From: Prasinococcaceae sp. CCMP 1430
Taxonomy: Eukaryota > Prasinodermophyta > Palmophyllophyceae > Prasinococcales > Prasinococcaceae
NCBI GenBank assembly: GCA_013416795.1
Contig: RQSC01000012.1
Location: 284,965-302,836, forward strand
Length of the DNA: 17,872 bases
Direction: 5' to 3'
Shown: positions 1 through 6,847 of the stretch, in pieces
Numbering within the stretch: the first letter of the stretch is position 1
Layout of the letters: every line of letters begins with the position of its first letter
Program-made: the position numbers and the translations under genes
Notes under the pieces: model-generated
What the model was told of the DNA's origin: nothing
The model's database searches: none
Seen by the model: only the letters and a program-made list of their open reading frames with translations

Positions 1-1
1 C

Positions 2-1801
2 GACGACGCCGGCGTCGTCGCGCCAGCCGCCGCGGCCGTCGCGACGAAAAACTCGGCCGGCGGCGTCGGCAAGAAGGCGGAGAGGGAGGCGCAGGCCGGC
101 CCGGCGCCGTGGGAGCGCGCCGAGGCCGAGGAGGCGGCCATCAATGACGTGGAGAAGCGCATGGGTGATGCCGCGGCTCGGGAGGACTTTGCGGAGGCCG
201 CGGCGCTGCGCGACGAGGCCGCCGCGCTGCGCGAGGGGGACCTCGTGGGGAAGGTGCTCGATGCGTCGGAGCGCGCCGTCGCCGAGGAGCGCTACGCGGA
301 CGCTGCGGCCCTCCGAGACGGCGGCGGCGCGGGGCTGGTGGGATGGTGGGCGGCGGACCGCGCCGCGGACGGCACGAAGCTCCCCTCCGGCCACGTGCTC
401 TGCATCACCGCGCAGCACGGCAGGCTCGTCGGGCGCACCGTGCGCCCAGTGGACCTCGCCGAGGGCGCCGACGGCGCGCCCGCGCTGGAGTTCTTCCCGC
501 GCGAGGTGGGCGAGGGGCGCTACGAGCTCGACACGTACGCCATTGGCGACCCGGTGGCCGAGGAGGCGGAGGACGCCGAGGCCGAGGGCAGCGCCGGCGA
601 GGGCGGCGCCGAGGCCAGTGCGCCCGGCAACATCTGGGCCGAGGCGCAGGAGCAGCTGATGAACGTGCTCAGCATGAGCCAGGGGGGCGCGCAGTCGCAG
701 ACGCAGTCGCAGCCGAAGGAGCAGGAGGGCGCGGAGGGGGGGGCGCGCGCGGCGGCGTCGGCGCCGGCGGATGAGTCCGCCCGCGACGGGCTGGCGAGCG
801 TCGACGGCGACGCGCTCGTCAGCGACCTCCTGCGCGCGGAGCTCGCGGCAGGCGCCGCAGGCGCGGGCGAGGTCGAGCTCCAGCGCCACCCTGCCAAGGT
901 GGAGTGGCAGAGCGGACCGGGCGCATTTTCCCTGCGCGTGGACGGCGCCGACGCTGCGGCCGTCGCCGCGTGGCGCGACGCGCAGCTGAGCAAGGACGCG
1001 CTCATGTCCGCGGTGGACGTCGGCCTGCCCGACGCCGACACGGAGGGCGGCGTCGTCACTCCGCTGCGCGACGCCCTCGGCGAGCTGAGCTCGGCGACAA
1101 TCGAGGACATTTCGAGCACCAAGGGCGCCAGCGCCGACATGGTTGTCGACGATGAGAATGAGGACGATGAGGAGGGCCGCGCGGTGGAGGAGCAGATGCG
1201 CATGATCCTCGAGTCGGAGTTCGCGCGCATGCAGGGGCGTCTCAGCCAGGCGCCGCCGTCGGCGCTCTATCGCCGGCTGGACACGTCGGCCCGCGGCACG
1301 ATGCAGGGACTCTTCATCGGAAGCTTTGGGCCTCACGGCCCCGAGGCGGTGCAGCTCGTCATGGATGAGGCCAGTCGCATCTTCCACGACGACGACGACG
1401 GCGACTTCGCCAAGGACCCCAGCGAGCTTTGCGTGATGGCGACCAAGGTCACCGGCGACAACAATGTGCACGCCGGCGAGGTGACTTTCCGCGCGCGCGT
1501 GGGGCGTGGCAGCAAGCTTGACCCGCGTGAGGTCTTCCCCGACGACTTGGGCGTCACGGCGAGGTACCCGGGACAGGGGCGCGTGGCGCAGGCGGGGTTC
1601 ACCAATCCGCAGTGGGTCGATGGCGAGCTCCTCGTTTTCGACTCGCGCGGTGCTGAGATGACCGGTGGCGCCGAGCTCGGGTTCGTTTGGGCCGTCCCCG
1701 GTGAGCGCCGCTTCCTGGTGCTCTTCAATCGCCTGGTGGCGGCCAAGGGTGACGCGCGCATGGACGTGCTCGTCAAGGGCGTCAGCGCGAGCGCGCAGTG
1801 A
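2..1801 (+). CDS. EXECUTER1/2-like plastid protein, 5' partial
   Basis: The frame is open from the window edge to TGA at 1799-1801 (599 residues seen). The first in-frame ATG is at 161, inside the conserved part, so the true start and any transit peptide lie outside the window. Residues about 47-76 and 83-117 are two UVR-like helical pairs, the second containing AEERYADAAALRD followed by GAGLVGWWA, which I recognise from plant EXECUTER proteins. A Gln/Ser/Glu/Ala-rich linker and an acidic stretch (about residues 380-410) follow. The C-terminal EXECUTER domain (about 420-590) shows YRRLDTS, GLFIGSFG, GYPGQGR-like ARYPGQGRVA, NPQWVDGEL and LVLFNRL. In Arabidopsis, EX1 and EX2 act in thylakoid grana margins in singlet-oxygen signalling, and EX1 is degraded by FtsH. 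Family membership is strong. Whether singlet-oxygen sensing is conserved here is inference. Whether the copy is closer to EX1 or EX2 cannot be told. Confidence 0.88.
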   Translation, partial: DDAGVVAPAAAAVATKNSAGGVGKKAEREAQAGPAPWERAEAEEAAINDVEKRMGDAAAREDFAEAAALRDEAAALREGDLVGKVLDASERAVAEERYADAAALRDGGGAGLVGWWAADRAADGTKLPSGHVLCITAQHGRLVGRTVRPVDLAEGADGAPALEFFPREVGEGRYELDTYAIGDPVAEEAEDAEAEGSAGEGGAEASAPGNIWAEAQEQLMNVLSMSQGGAQSQTQSQPKEQEGAEGGARAAASAPADESARDGLASVDGDALVSDLLRAELAAGAAGAGEVELQRHPAKVEWQSGPGAFSLRVDGADAAAVAAWRDAQLSKDALMSAVDVGLPDADTEGGVVTPLRDALGELSSATIEDISSTKGASADMVVDDENEDDEEGRAVEEQMRMILESEFARMQGRLSQAPPSALYRRLDTSARGTMQGLFIGSFGPHGPEAVQLVMDEASRIFHDDDDGDFAKDPSELCVMATKVTGDNNVHAGEVTFRARVGRGSKLDPREVFPDDLGVTARYPGQGRVAQAGFTNPQWVDGELLVFDSRGAEMTGGAELGFVWAVPGERRFLVLFNRLVAAKGDARMDVLVKGVSASAQ

Positions 1802-2009
1802 ACACTGAGCTCGCCCGGCCAGTGCAGCGGCGATGCGGCTGCGGCGCCTCCGCGCCAGCGCCGAGCAAAACCAACGCGGGGTTTGGTACCTGTGCGACAC
1901 CCAAGGCCGCCTTTTTTTCGCAACGAGCGAGCAGACAAGGGATGTGGCGCGCCCGCGGCCCGCCCACCCCAGCTCGACGCATTGCGCTCGCCGCACACTG
2001 CGGCGGCGA

Positions 2010-2016
2010 TATATAA
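2010..2016 (+). promoter_or_regulatory. TATA-box-like element (TATATAA)
   Basis: TATATAA followed by GACTGAGAAAG stands out in otherwise GC-rich DNA, about 210 bp after the EXECUTER stop codon. It is oriented towards the candidate exon at 2871 and the EPL-like gene. If used, the 5' UTR would be about 800 nt or contain an intron. No transcript evidence is available. Confidence 0.35.
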
Positions 2017-2271
2017 GACTGAGAAAGTTGAAGCAGTGCACCGCGACCGCCCCCTCCGCAGCCTGAGACCCGCGAATGAATGTCCCTCGGTCGAGCGCGC
2101 GGTGCGCTAGAGCGAGAGCGAGAGCGCCGTCCACACGCCCCCCCCCCCTTCCCCTTTTCCATGCGCTGGTCCCGTTCCACGCACCACGTGCATGCTTGAG
2201 GTTTCACCACTGGATCCGGGTCGAGTGAGAACAGCCATCAAACCAATCGGGCTCGATCGATGCGCAAATCG

Positions 2272-2289
2272 AACCCTAAAAATATTTTT
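2272..2289 (+). promoter_or_regulatory. Telo-box-like motif fused to AT palindrome
   Basis: AACCCTAAA (2272-2280) overlaps the perfect palindrome AAAAATATTTTT (2278-2289). It is followed by TATTTTG at 2292-2298. Telo-boxes (AAACCCTAA) are known promoter elements in plants. The same 9-mer occurs on the minus strand at 17619-17627, upstream of the ATPase gene. Regulatory function here is inference. Confidence 0.35.
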
Positions 2290-2380
2290 GGTATTTTGCT
2301 CGCAAACGCAGCAACCCAAGTCGTAAGTTGACGCAGCCGAGCAGGCCCGCATCATCAGTCAGTCAGAGGGCAAGCCTTGA

Positions 2381-2426
2381 TTGGTTGGTTGGTTGGTGGT
2401 CTCGGTCGGTCGGCCGGCCGGTCGGT
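2381..2426. repeat. GGTT / GGTC tetranucleotide low-complexity tract
   Basis: Tandem GGTT units pass into TCGG/CCGG units. A 13-mer CTCGGTCGGTCGG recurs directly at about 2771. The 12-mer TTGGTTGGTGGT (2389-2400) recurs inverted at 2802-2813. It is simple-sequence DNA with no coding signal. Confidence 0.7.
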
Positions 2427-2452
2427 GGCCCAAGCACACCGGCCGGCTGGGT

Positions 2453-2473
2453 GCCGCGCCGCGCCGCGCCGCG
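2453..2473. repeat. GCGCC pentamer array, left arm of inverted pair
   Basis: About four GCGCC units. The 21 nt are the exact reverse complement of 2848-2868, 374 bp away. The right array ends 2 bp before the candidate ATG at 2871. Confidence 0.7.
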
Positions 2474-2508
2474 TCCGCTCGCGCTGCGTCCGCTCGCGCC
2501 GCGAGCGG
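2471..2508. repeat. 15-nt tandem duplication ending in a hairpin
   Basis: The unit GCGTCCGCTCGCGCT (2471-2485) is repeated with one change at 2486-2500. The second copy forms CCGCTCGC (2490-2497), loop GCC, GCGAGCGG (2501-2508), an 8-bp perfect stem. Confidence 0.65.
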
Positions 2509-2847
2509 TGCCTGAATATGTGCCCCCGCGCAACGCCGCGCGGCCGCGCCTCTATTTCTCTGTGTTCTGCTGCCGTCCGCGCGCCGCCGGTGCCACCAAC
2601 CAGCCATCCAACAACGACAACAACAGCCAGCGACGGTCTCTCGCGCATGCGCACGGTGGATGGATCGATCGACGATCGCCCAGGCTGATACGCGTACGCG
2701 TGCACGTGCCATGCGCACCTGGGTCTGTCGCGCTCGCGCGGGCTTACTGATCCGGCGGCGGGCACGCGCCCTCGGTCGGTCGGGCTCTCATCACGCCACC
2801 AACCACCAACCAAAACGCAGGCCGTCGCGCCGTCGCCCCGCGGCCGG

Positions 2848-2868
2848 CGCGGCGCGGCGCGGCGCGGC
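2848..2868. repeat. GGCGC pentamer array, right arm of inverted pair
   Basis: About four GGCGC units, the exact reverse complement of 2453-2473. It lies immediately before the candidate start codon at 2871. Confidence 0.7.
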
Positions 2869-2870
2869 CG

Positions 2871-2965
2871 ATGACCATGTCGGGGGTGCCGGCGGGGCTG
2901 GGCTCCAGCATGCCCAATCCGGACGAGCTCGCGGACTTCCTGGAGCAGGTGGACTCCGTCTCNGC
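2871..2965 (+). CDS. Candidate first coding exon, function unknown
   Basis: ATG at 2871 opens a 32-codon frame (MTMSGVPAGLGSS, then MPNPDELADFLEQVDSVS) that ends at TAG 2967-2969. Unlike the surrounding frames it has a balanced, acidic amphipathic composition with little Arg or Pro. A GT at 2966-2967 (GTAGGG) could be a splice donor, leaving the exon in phase 2. Possible acceptors are CAG ending at 3271, preceded by CTAAC at 3253-3257, or CAG ending at 3335. The latter would enter the frame of the 3412 ORF downstream of its upstream stop. Base 2963 is an unresolved N, so a sequencing error near the stop is possible. It may be exon 1 of the EPL-like gene, a small separate protein or chance. 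Confidence 0.35.
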
Positions 2966-3411
2966 GTAGGGACGCCCCGACGAGGGCAGGGGGCGGCGTT
3001 GGCGCCGCCTGCTCCAACGCCGCCGTCGGCGCGGCGGTGACTTGGCGAAAAAGCGCGCCCAAAACGCCCGGAGCGCCGGCGCTTGCGCGCGCCGCGCGCG
3101 CGCAAAGGAAAAAAAAAACGCGCGCTGGGGGAACCGGACCCCATCAGTTCGCACCGCCAACGCGCGCGCGCCAACCGCCGCCCGCCCGCAAAAAAAAAAA
3201 AAGCTGGGATTTCCGCTCTGCGATTCTTCTGCTCTGCGGTTTTCACGGTTCCCTAACCGGCCGCGGCGCAGCTGGGCAGCGGGGCGCGGCGGGGGGCGGG
3301 GGAGCGAGGAGGGGAAGAGGCCGCTGATCGGTCAGCGCGCCCTACGCGTCTTCGCCGGGCCAAGCACGGGGGCGGAGGGGGGATAGGAGGGGCCGGTCTG
3401 CGAGAGCGGCG
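2966..3411 (+). other. Putative first intron / 5' UTR of the EPL-like gene
   Basis: No domain-bearing frame is visible. The stretch holds two A-runs (about 3109-3118 and 3190-3201), a possible branch site CTAAC (3253-3257) and several AG acceptors. An in-frame TGA at 3325-3327 closes the frame of the downstream ORF, so unspliced translation of that ORF must begin at the ATG at 3412. Confidence 0.35.
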
Positions 3412-6400
3412 ATGGCGGGCGACAGGCCGAGGCGCAGCGTGGCGTCCGCCGCGGGTGCAACCGACGAGGCGGCGCCCGCCGCGGCCGCCGCGGCGAATAG
3501 GCGCATGTATTCGGGCACGCCAACGCGCATGTGCATGGCATCCGTGCACGCGGCGGCGCGCGCGAGGCAGCGCTCCGCGGCGGCGGCGGGGCGCGTCTCG
3601 GCGGTGGAGGCAGCCACGACGCCTGAGGGCGCGGCGGAGGAGGCGATGGGTGCGGTCGGGCGGGCTGCGTGGGAGGAGGTCAGCCTCGCGAGCGTGCCGG
3701 AGGATCAGGCGGAGGGCCTGCGCGTGCGCGTGTGGTCGCCCGCGCGTGGACGTTGGGTGCCTGGCCGCATTGGCGGGAGCGCCGGAGAGGCGCAGCCGAG
3801 GCAGCAGCAGGGCTGCGGCAGCGAGGGCGGCGCCATGCACGTCATCACGTACTCCGACGGCAGCGGTGAAGGTGTGATCGACTTGGACACCGATCGCGTG
3901 CAGATGCGCCATGGCCATGCGCCTGCTGCGGCGGCACCAGCCGTCGCCGCAGCTGCGCTGCAGCAGCAGCCGGTGCACGCGAGCGCGCCAGAGGCGCGGC
4001 AGGCGCAGGGCAAGGCGAGCAGGATTCGGAAGGCGCAACCCAAGCCGACAAAGCCCGCGATGAGGGAGGCCAAGAAGACGGCGGGCGCGACCAAGGGGGC
4101 CGCACGATCGCTGGCTGCCGGCACGGGCGTCGGCAACAGGCGCAAGACACCCGCCGCGCCCGGCGCCGCGGCCGTCGCGGCCGCCAGCGACAAGCAACCC
4201 AAGGCAAAACGCCCGCGCTCCAGGCCGTCGAAGCGCAGCAAGGCTGCTGCTGCGGCTGCCGCTGAGGCGGAGCGCCTCGCCAAGGATCCTGCCGAGGCTG
4301 AACGCCTTGCCAAGGCGGCCGCCGAGCTCGCAGCCAAGTATCCACCGCCCGTCGAGAGCGACCCCGCCGAGAAGCAGGTGGGCGCGGTGCTCGCCATGAC
4401 GCTGGCAGGCGTGCCCATGCCCACGCTGCCACCGACCATGAGCAAGCTCGCGGCGCACGCCATCGCCACGATGGATCAGCGGACGCTTCAGCGGCGCTTC
4501 CGCATGATCTACGGCACGCCCACGGCGTCCAACAACAACGTGTGGCTGCGTCGCAAGCTGGCCGAGGCCGTCGGCCTGCGCCCACCACCACCGGCACTCT
4601 CGAAGGGCCGCCCGACCGTGCACTTCGTGCGCGAGAGGCCAGCGCTCTGGCTGGCGGTCTGTTTGCACATGGAGCACCTGCTCACCGATACTGATGCGGC
4701 CGCGCTCAAGCGCTGCGAGCTCGACCCGCCCGACCTGCCGGTGCCGCGCGTGGCCAAGCCCAAGGCGGCGAAGGCGGACGGCGCCAAGGTGGCAGCAGCG
4801 CGCAAGCGCAAGCGCCCTACGGCTGCTGAAAAGCGCATTGCGAAAGCAGCCAAGCTCGCCGCAGACGGCGGTGCCGGCGGTGCAGTGGCTGTAGCCGCCG
4901 CCGCCGCGGCTGCCGACAAGCTGCTCGCGCGTGCGCAGCAAGGCAAGCTGGCTGGCACGGCAGCCAAGGCCAACCGCGCGGCGCAGAGAGCTGCTAAGGA
5001 GCGCAAGGCTGCGGCTGCGCGCCAGAAGGCGTGCGACAAAGCGTGGGACGCCGCGCTCGCGGCGCCTGAGACGCCAGCCGAGTCGCGCATTCTTAAGCGC
5101 CTCGCAGCTGAGAGCGCCGTCGCCACCGACATCAACACGCCTGGCTTCCGCGAGCTTACGCCCGAGGAGCGCGCAGACAACGACAACGTGTCCGTCTCGC
5201 TGCCCAGGGACCGGTACGTGGTGTCAGCCACGGAGCGTGAGCGCCCCAGTATGGTGCGCAGGCCCGCCGACCAGCTCTACTCAGCCGACGCGGAGCTTCT
5301 TGGCGGCAGCGATGACGGCACGCGCGCGGCTTATCGAGCGCCGGCGCCGACATATGACTGTGACACCGACGACGAGGCGTGGCTTTCTGCCGAGGCCGAC
5401 AGCCTCTGCGTGGGCGCAAAGGATACGCAGGACGTGGCGCAGACGTACGAGACATTGATCGCTCTCTTCGACATGGAAGCAGACGCGTCAAAGAGGAGCG
5501 GCGTGCTGACATCCGGTGAGGACTCAGACAAGGGCTCCGAGCAGGGCGACGCCAAGGACAGCAAGGACAACTCCATCGAAAGCCTGAGCGGCGACGACAG
5601 CGCCAACGGCGAGTCGGACAACGCCAACACGCTGCGCGCACCGACCAGCAAGAAGGGCAGGGGAGCGGGCATGTCGACGTCGTCGTTGTGCGTGGAGGGC
5701 GCCATGGCCGTCGCAGCGAGCGCAGGGGTGCATGCAGCAGTGGACTTCGTGCGCGCGGTGTACGAAAGATGGCAGCGGCGCAGGTCAGACGGTGGCATGC
5801 CACTGTTGCCGGCGCTGCGTCCTGGACCGCTCCTCCCGGTCGCACCCGGAGACCGCAGCGGCGAGCGCGTGCGCGCGTTCTCCGGCCAGCGGCCGCAGCT
5901 GAGGGCATCTCGCATGCGCAAGGGCAGCAGCACAGGAGCGCTGCGCTCCCAGTCCGGCGCGGACGCCTCTGTTGCGGATCTGCAGAAAGCCGGGACAGCC
6001 GGCACGGGCCGCGCGGGAAAGCGAAAGCGTCCTGCAAAGGCGACCCAATCAGCTCGGCAGTCGAAGAGTGCAGCTGCGCTCAACGAGCTGGACGCCTATG
6101 TTCCGCTCGACGTTGACCGCATGGATTTTACAGATAGCCTCGTATCCGCCGACAACGAGGGGATGGCGAGCCTGCTGAGCGGCGACGCAGATGGCAGCCC
6201 AAGCGAGCAGCCGCTCGCAGTTGCCGGCGCCAATGCTGGCGCCGGCGGCGGAGATGAAGGTCTCCTGCTCACTGTGCCTGTCCTGGACGCCGACATGTTC
6301 GATGCGCTCGACCCCAGCTCTGGGCTGCAGAGCCCTGCGCTCACGATGTGTGACATGCTCATCGGGGATGCTGCGGCCGCGACGAAGGCAACGAGCATGG

Positions 6401-6480
6401 TGGCGTCGCTGAGCAGAGGAAGCGGCTTGCCGCAGGCGCCAGAGACGCTGCTCCAAGCGGGTGTCGATATGTGGGGCTGA
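3412..6480 (+). CDS. Tudor-like / Enhancer-of-Polycomb-like nuclear protein
   Basis: 1022 residues, TGA at 6478-6480; ATG 3412 is the first after an in-frame stop. Residues about 102-165 form a Tudor-like module (RVRVWSPARGRWVPGRI, then MHVITYSDGSGEGVIDLD). Basic Lys/Arg/Ala regions with NLS- or AT-hook-like patches lie near residue 264 (KRPRSRPSKRSK), 464 (RKRKRP) and about 870 (GKRKRP). EAERLAK is duplicated at 285-301. Residues 354-387 carry LQRRFRMIYGTPTASNNN followed by WLRRKL. Residues 648-658 (YDCDTDDEAWL) with a helix at 679-695 (YETLIALFDMEADASKR) resemble the end of the EPL region of Enhancer-of-Polycomb proteins. Large plant EPL-like proteins also carry a Tudor-like module. The acidic Ser/Asp tract at about 700-740 and acidic C-terminus look like activation segments. 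A chromatin role, perhaps NuA4-type acetyltransferase-linked, is inferred. The N-terminus may be longer if the exon at 2871 is joined. Confidence 0.75.
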   Translation: MAGDRPRRSVASAAGATDEAAPAAAAAANRRMYSGTPTRMCMASVHAAARARQRSAAAAGRVSAVEAATTPEGAAEEAMGAVGRAAWEEVSLASVPEDQAEGLRVRVWSPARGRWVPGRIGGSAGEAQPRQQQGCGSEGGAMHVITYSDGSGEGVIDLDTDRVQMRHGHAPAAAAPAVAAAALQQQPVHASAPEARQAQGKASRIRKAQPKPTKPAMREAKKTAGATKGAARSLAAGTGVGNRRKTPAAPGAAAVAAASDKQPKAKRPRSRPSKRSKAAAAAAAEAERLAKDPAEAERLAKAAAELAAKYPPPVESDPAEKQVGAVLAMTLAGVPMPTLPPTMSKLAAHAIATMDQRTLQRRFRMIYGTPTASNNNVWLRRKLAEAVGLRPPPPALSKGRPTVHFVRERPALWLAVCLHMEHLLTDTDAAALKRCELDPPDLPVPRVAKPKAAKADGAKVAAARKRKRPTAAEKRIAKAAKLAADGGAGGAVAVAAAAAAADKLLARAQQGKLAGTAAKANRAAQRAAKERKAAAARQKACDKAWDAALAAPETPAESRILKRLAAESAVATDINTPGFRELTPEERADNDNVSVSLPRDRYVVSATERERPSMVRRPADQLYSADAELLGGSDDGTRAAYRAPAPTYDCDTDDEAWLSAEADSLCVGAKDTQDVAQTYETLIALFDMEADASKRSGVLTSGEDSDKGSEQGDAKDSKDNSIESLSGDDSANGESDNANTLRAPTSKKGRGAGMSTSSLCVEGAMAVAASAGVHAAVDFVRAVYERWQRRRSDGGMPLLPALRPGPLLPVAPGDRSGERVRAFSGQRPQLRASRMRKGSSTGALRSQSGADASVADLQKAGTAGTGRAGKRKRPAKATQSARQSKSAAALNELDAYVPLDVDRMDFTDSLVSADNEGMASLLSGDADGSPSEQPLAVAGANAGAGGGDEGLLLTVPVLDADMFDALDPSSGLQSPALTMCDMLIGDAAAATKATSMVASLSRGSGLPQAPETLLQAGVDMWG

Positions 6481-6540
6481 TCACCCAATCGACGTCGCCG
6501 AGAGGGGCGTGTCAAGGTGTCGGCTCGATATCCGCGTCCT

Positions 6541-6545
6541 TTACA
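6541..6545 (-). terminator. Possible TGTAA polyadenylation signal (WDR90)
   Basis: TTACA on the plus strand reads TGTAA on the minus strand, about 300 nt beyond the WDR90 stop. TGTAA is the known polyadenylation signal of Chlamydomonas-type green algae. The distance is long and the lineage is unknown, so this is weak. Confidence 0.2.
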
Positions 6546-6594
6546 ATATAGAATGCATGCCACGCTAACAGTAGTAGACGATTCGTGGTGTCTG

Positions 6595-6599
6595 TGTAA
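6595..6599 (+). terminator. Possible TGTAA polyadenylation signal (EPL-like gene)
   Basis: TGTAA lies about 115 nt after the stop codon at 6480, the position expected for a green-algal type 3'-end signal. It is a short motif, so support comes mainly from position and from a similar placement after the HAD gene. Confidence 0.3.
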
Positions 6600-6635
6600 C
6601 ACCACAAAGACTTTTTGTGCCTTGGCAGCAGTACC

Positions 6636-6666
6636 GGGTAGGTAGTCTACCGCTTTCTAGCTACCC
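6636..6666. repeat. Imperfect inverted repeat (hairpin)
   Basis: GGGTAGGTAG (6636-6645) pairs with CTAGCTACCC (6657-6666) at 9 of 10 positions across an 11-nt loop. An overlapping perfect palindrome GGTAGTCTACC lies at 6641-6651. It sits between the two convergent genes and could be a 3'-end structure for either transcript. Confidence 0.55.
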
Positions 6667-6716
6667 GAGAGAGAGAGAAAGAGAGAGAGAGAGAGCTAGA
6701 GCTAGAGCTAGAGCTA
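6667..6716. repeat. GA microsatellite followed by four GAGCTA units
   Basis: A GA tract (6667-6695, one AAA interruption) runs directly into four tandem GAGCTA hexamers (6693-6716). Simple repeat in a non-coding convergent region. The hexamer looks like a derivative of the GA tract and the neighbouring CTAG. Confidence 0.8.
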
Positions 6717-6847
6717 GTTAGGTGACCAGCGACTCTGGCTGCAGAGACAGAACTGTAGATTACGTCCGGCTTAGGATTGCACGCGCGCGCCGCGAACGCG
6801 CGCGTCGGTGTGTCTATGCCAGATGCGCACAGAGCCTGCAGCGACCG

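Larger units (their letters stand above)
1802..2870. other. Intergenic, low-complexity upstream region
   Basis: About 1.07 kb with no gene I can support. The left part must hold the EXECUTER 3' UTR. It then contains a TATA-like box (2010), a C10-type tract near 2140, a telo-box-like motif with an AT palindrome (2272-2289), GGTT/GGTC tetranucleotide runs (2381-2426), GC-rich pentamer and 15-mer repeats (2453-2508) and a second inverted pentamer array (2848-2868). Open frames here on both strands are rich in Arg, Pro and Ala with no recognisable domain, as expected by chance in GC-rich DNA. It probably includes promoter and 5' UTR for the EPL-like gene, possibly with a 5' UTR intron whose acceptor could be the CAG ending at 2820. 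Confidence 0.5.
6481..6847. other. Convergent 3' region between EPL-like and WDR90 genes
   Basis: 367 bp between two convergent stop codons. It contains possible TGTAA 3'-end signals on each strand, an imperfect hairpin, a GA microsatellite and a GAGCTA repeat. It is less GC-rich than the flanking genes. No coding frame with recognisable content was seen. Confidence 0.6.

Noticed and set aside
149-151. GTG at 149 or ATG at 144/161 as the start of the EXECUTER gene
   Set aside because: GTG is not a normal eukaryotic start, 144 is in another frame, and the conserved frame is open through base 2, so the gene is simply cut by the window edge.
2240-2285. tRNA T-arm-like GGGTTCGATT on the minus strand
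   Set aside because: The five bases flanking the putative loop do not pair, and no acceptor, D or anticodon arms could be found at tRNA spacing.
2355-3062. 235-codon minus-strand frame containing the ambiguous base
   Set aside because: Composition is low-complexity Arg/Pro/Trp from tetranucleotide repeats, with no motif. The plus-strand exon at 2871 is the better reading of part of it.
3253-4941. 562-codon minus-strand open frame antisense to the EPL-like gene
   Set aside because: Arg/Ala/Leu/His-rich with no domain. It is a mirror of the plus-strand codon usage, and the plus-strand frame has recognisable motifs.
6223-6246. Perfect 10-bp inverted repeat GCCGGCGCCA / TGGCGCCGGC
   Set aside because: It lies inside the EPL-like coding region and encodes Ala/Gly codons whose GC-rich usage easily creates such palindromes.
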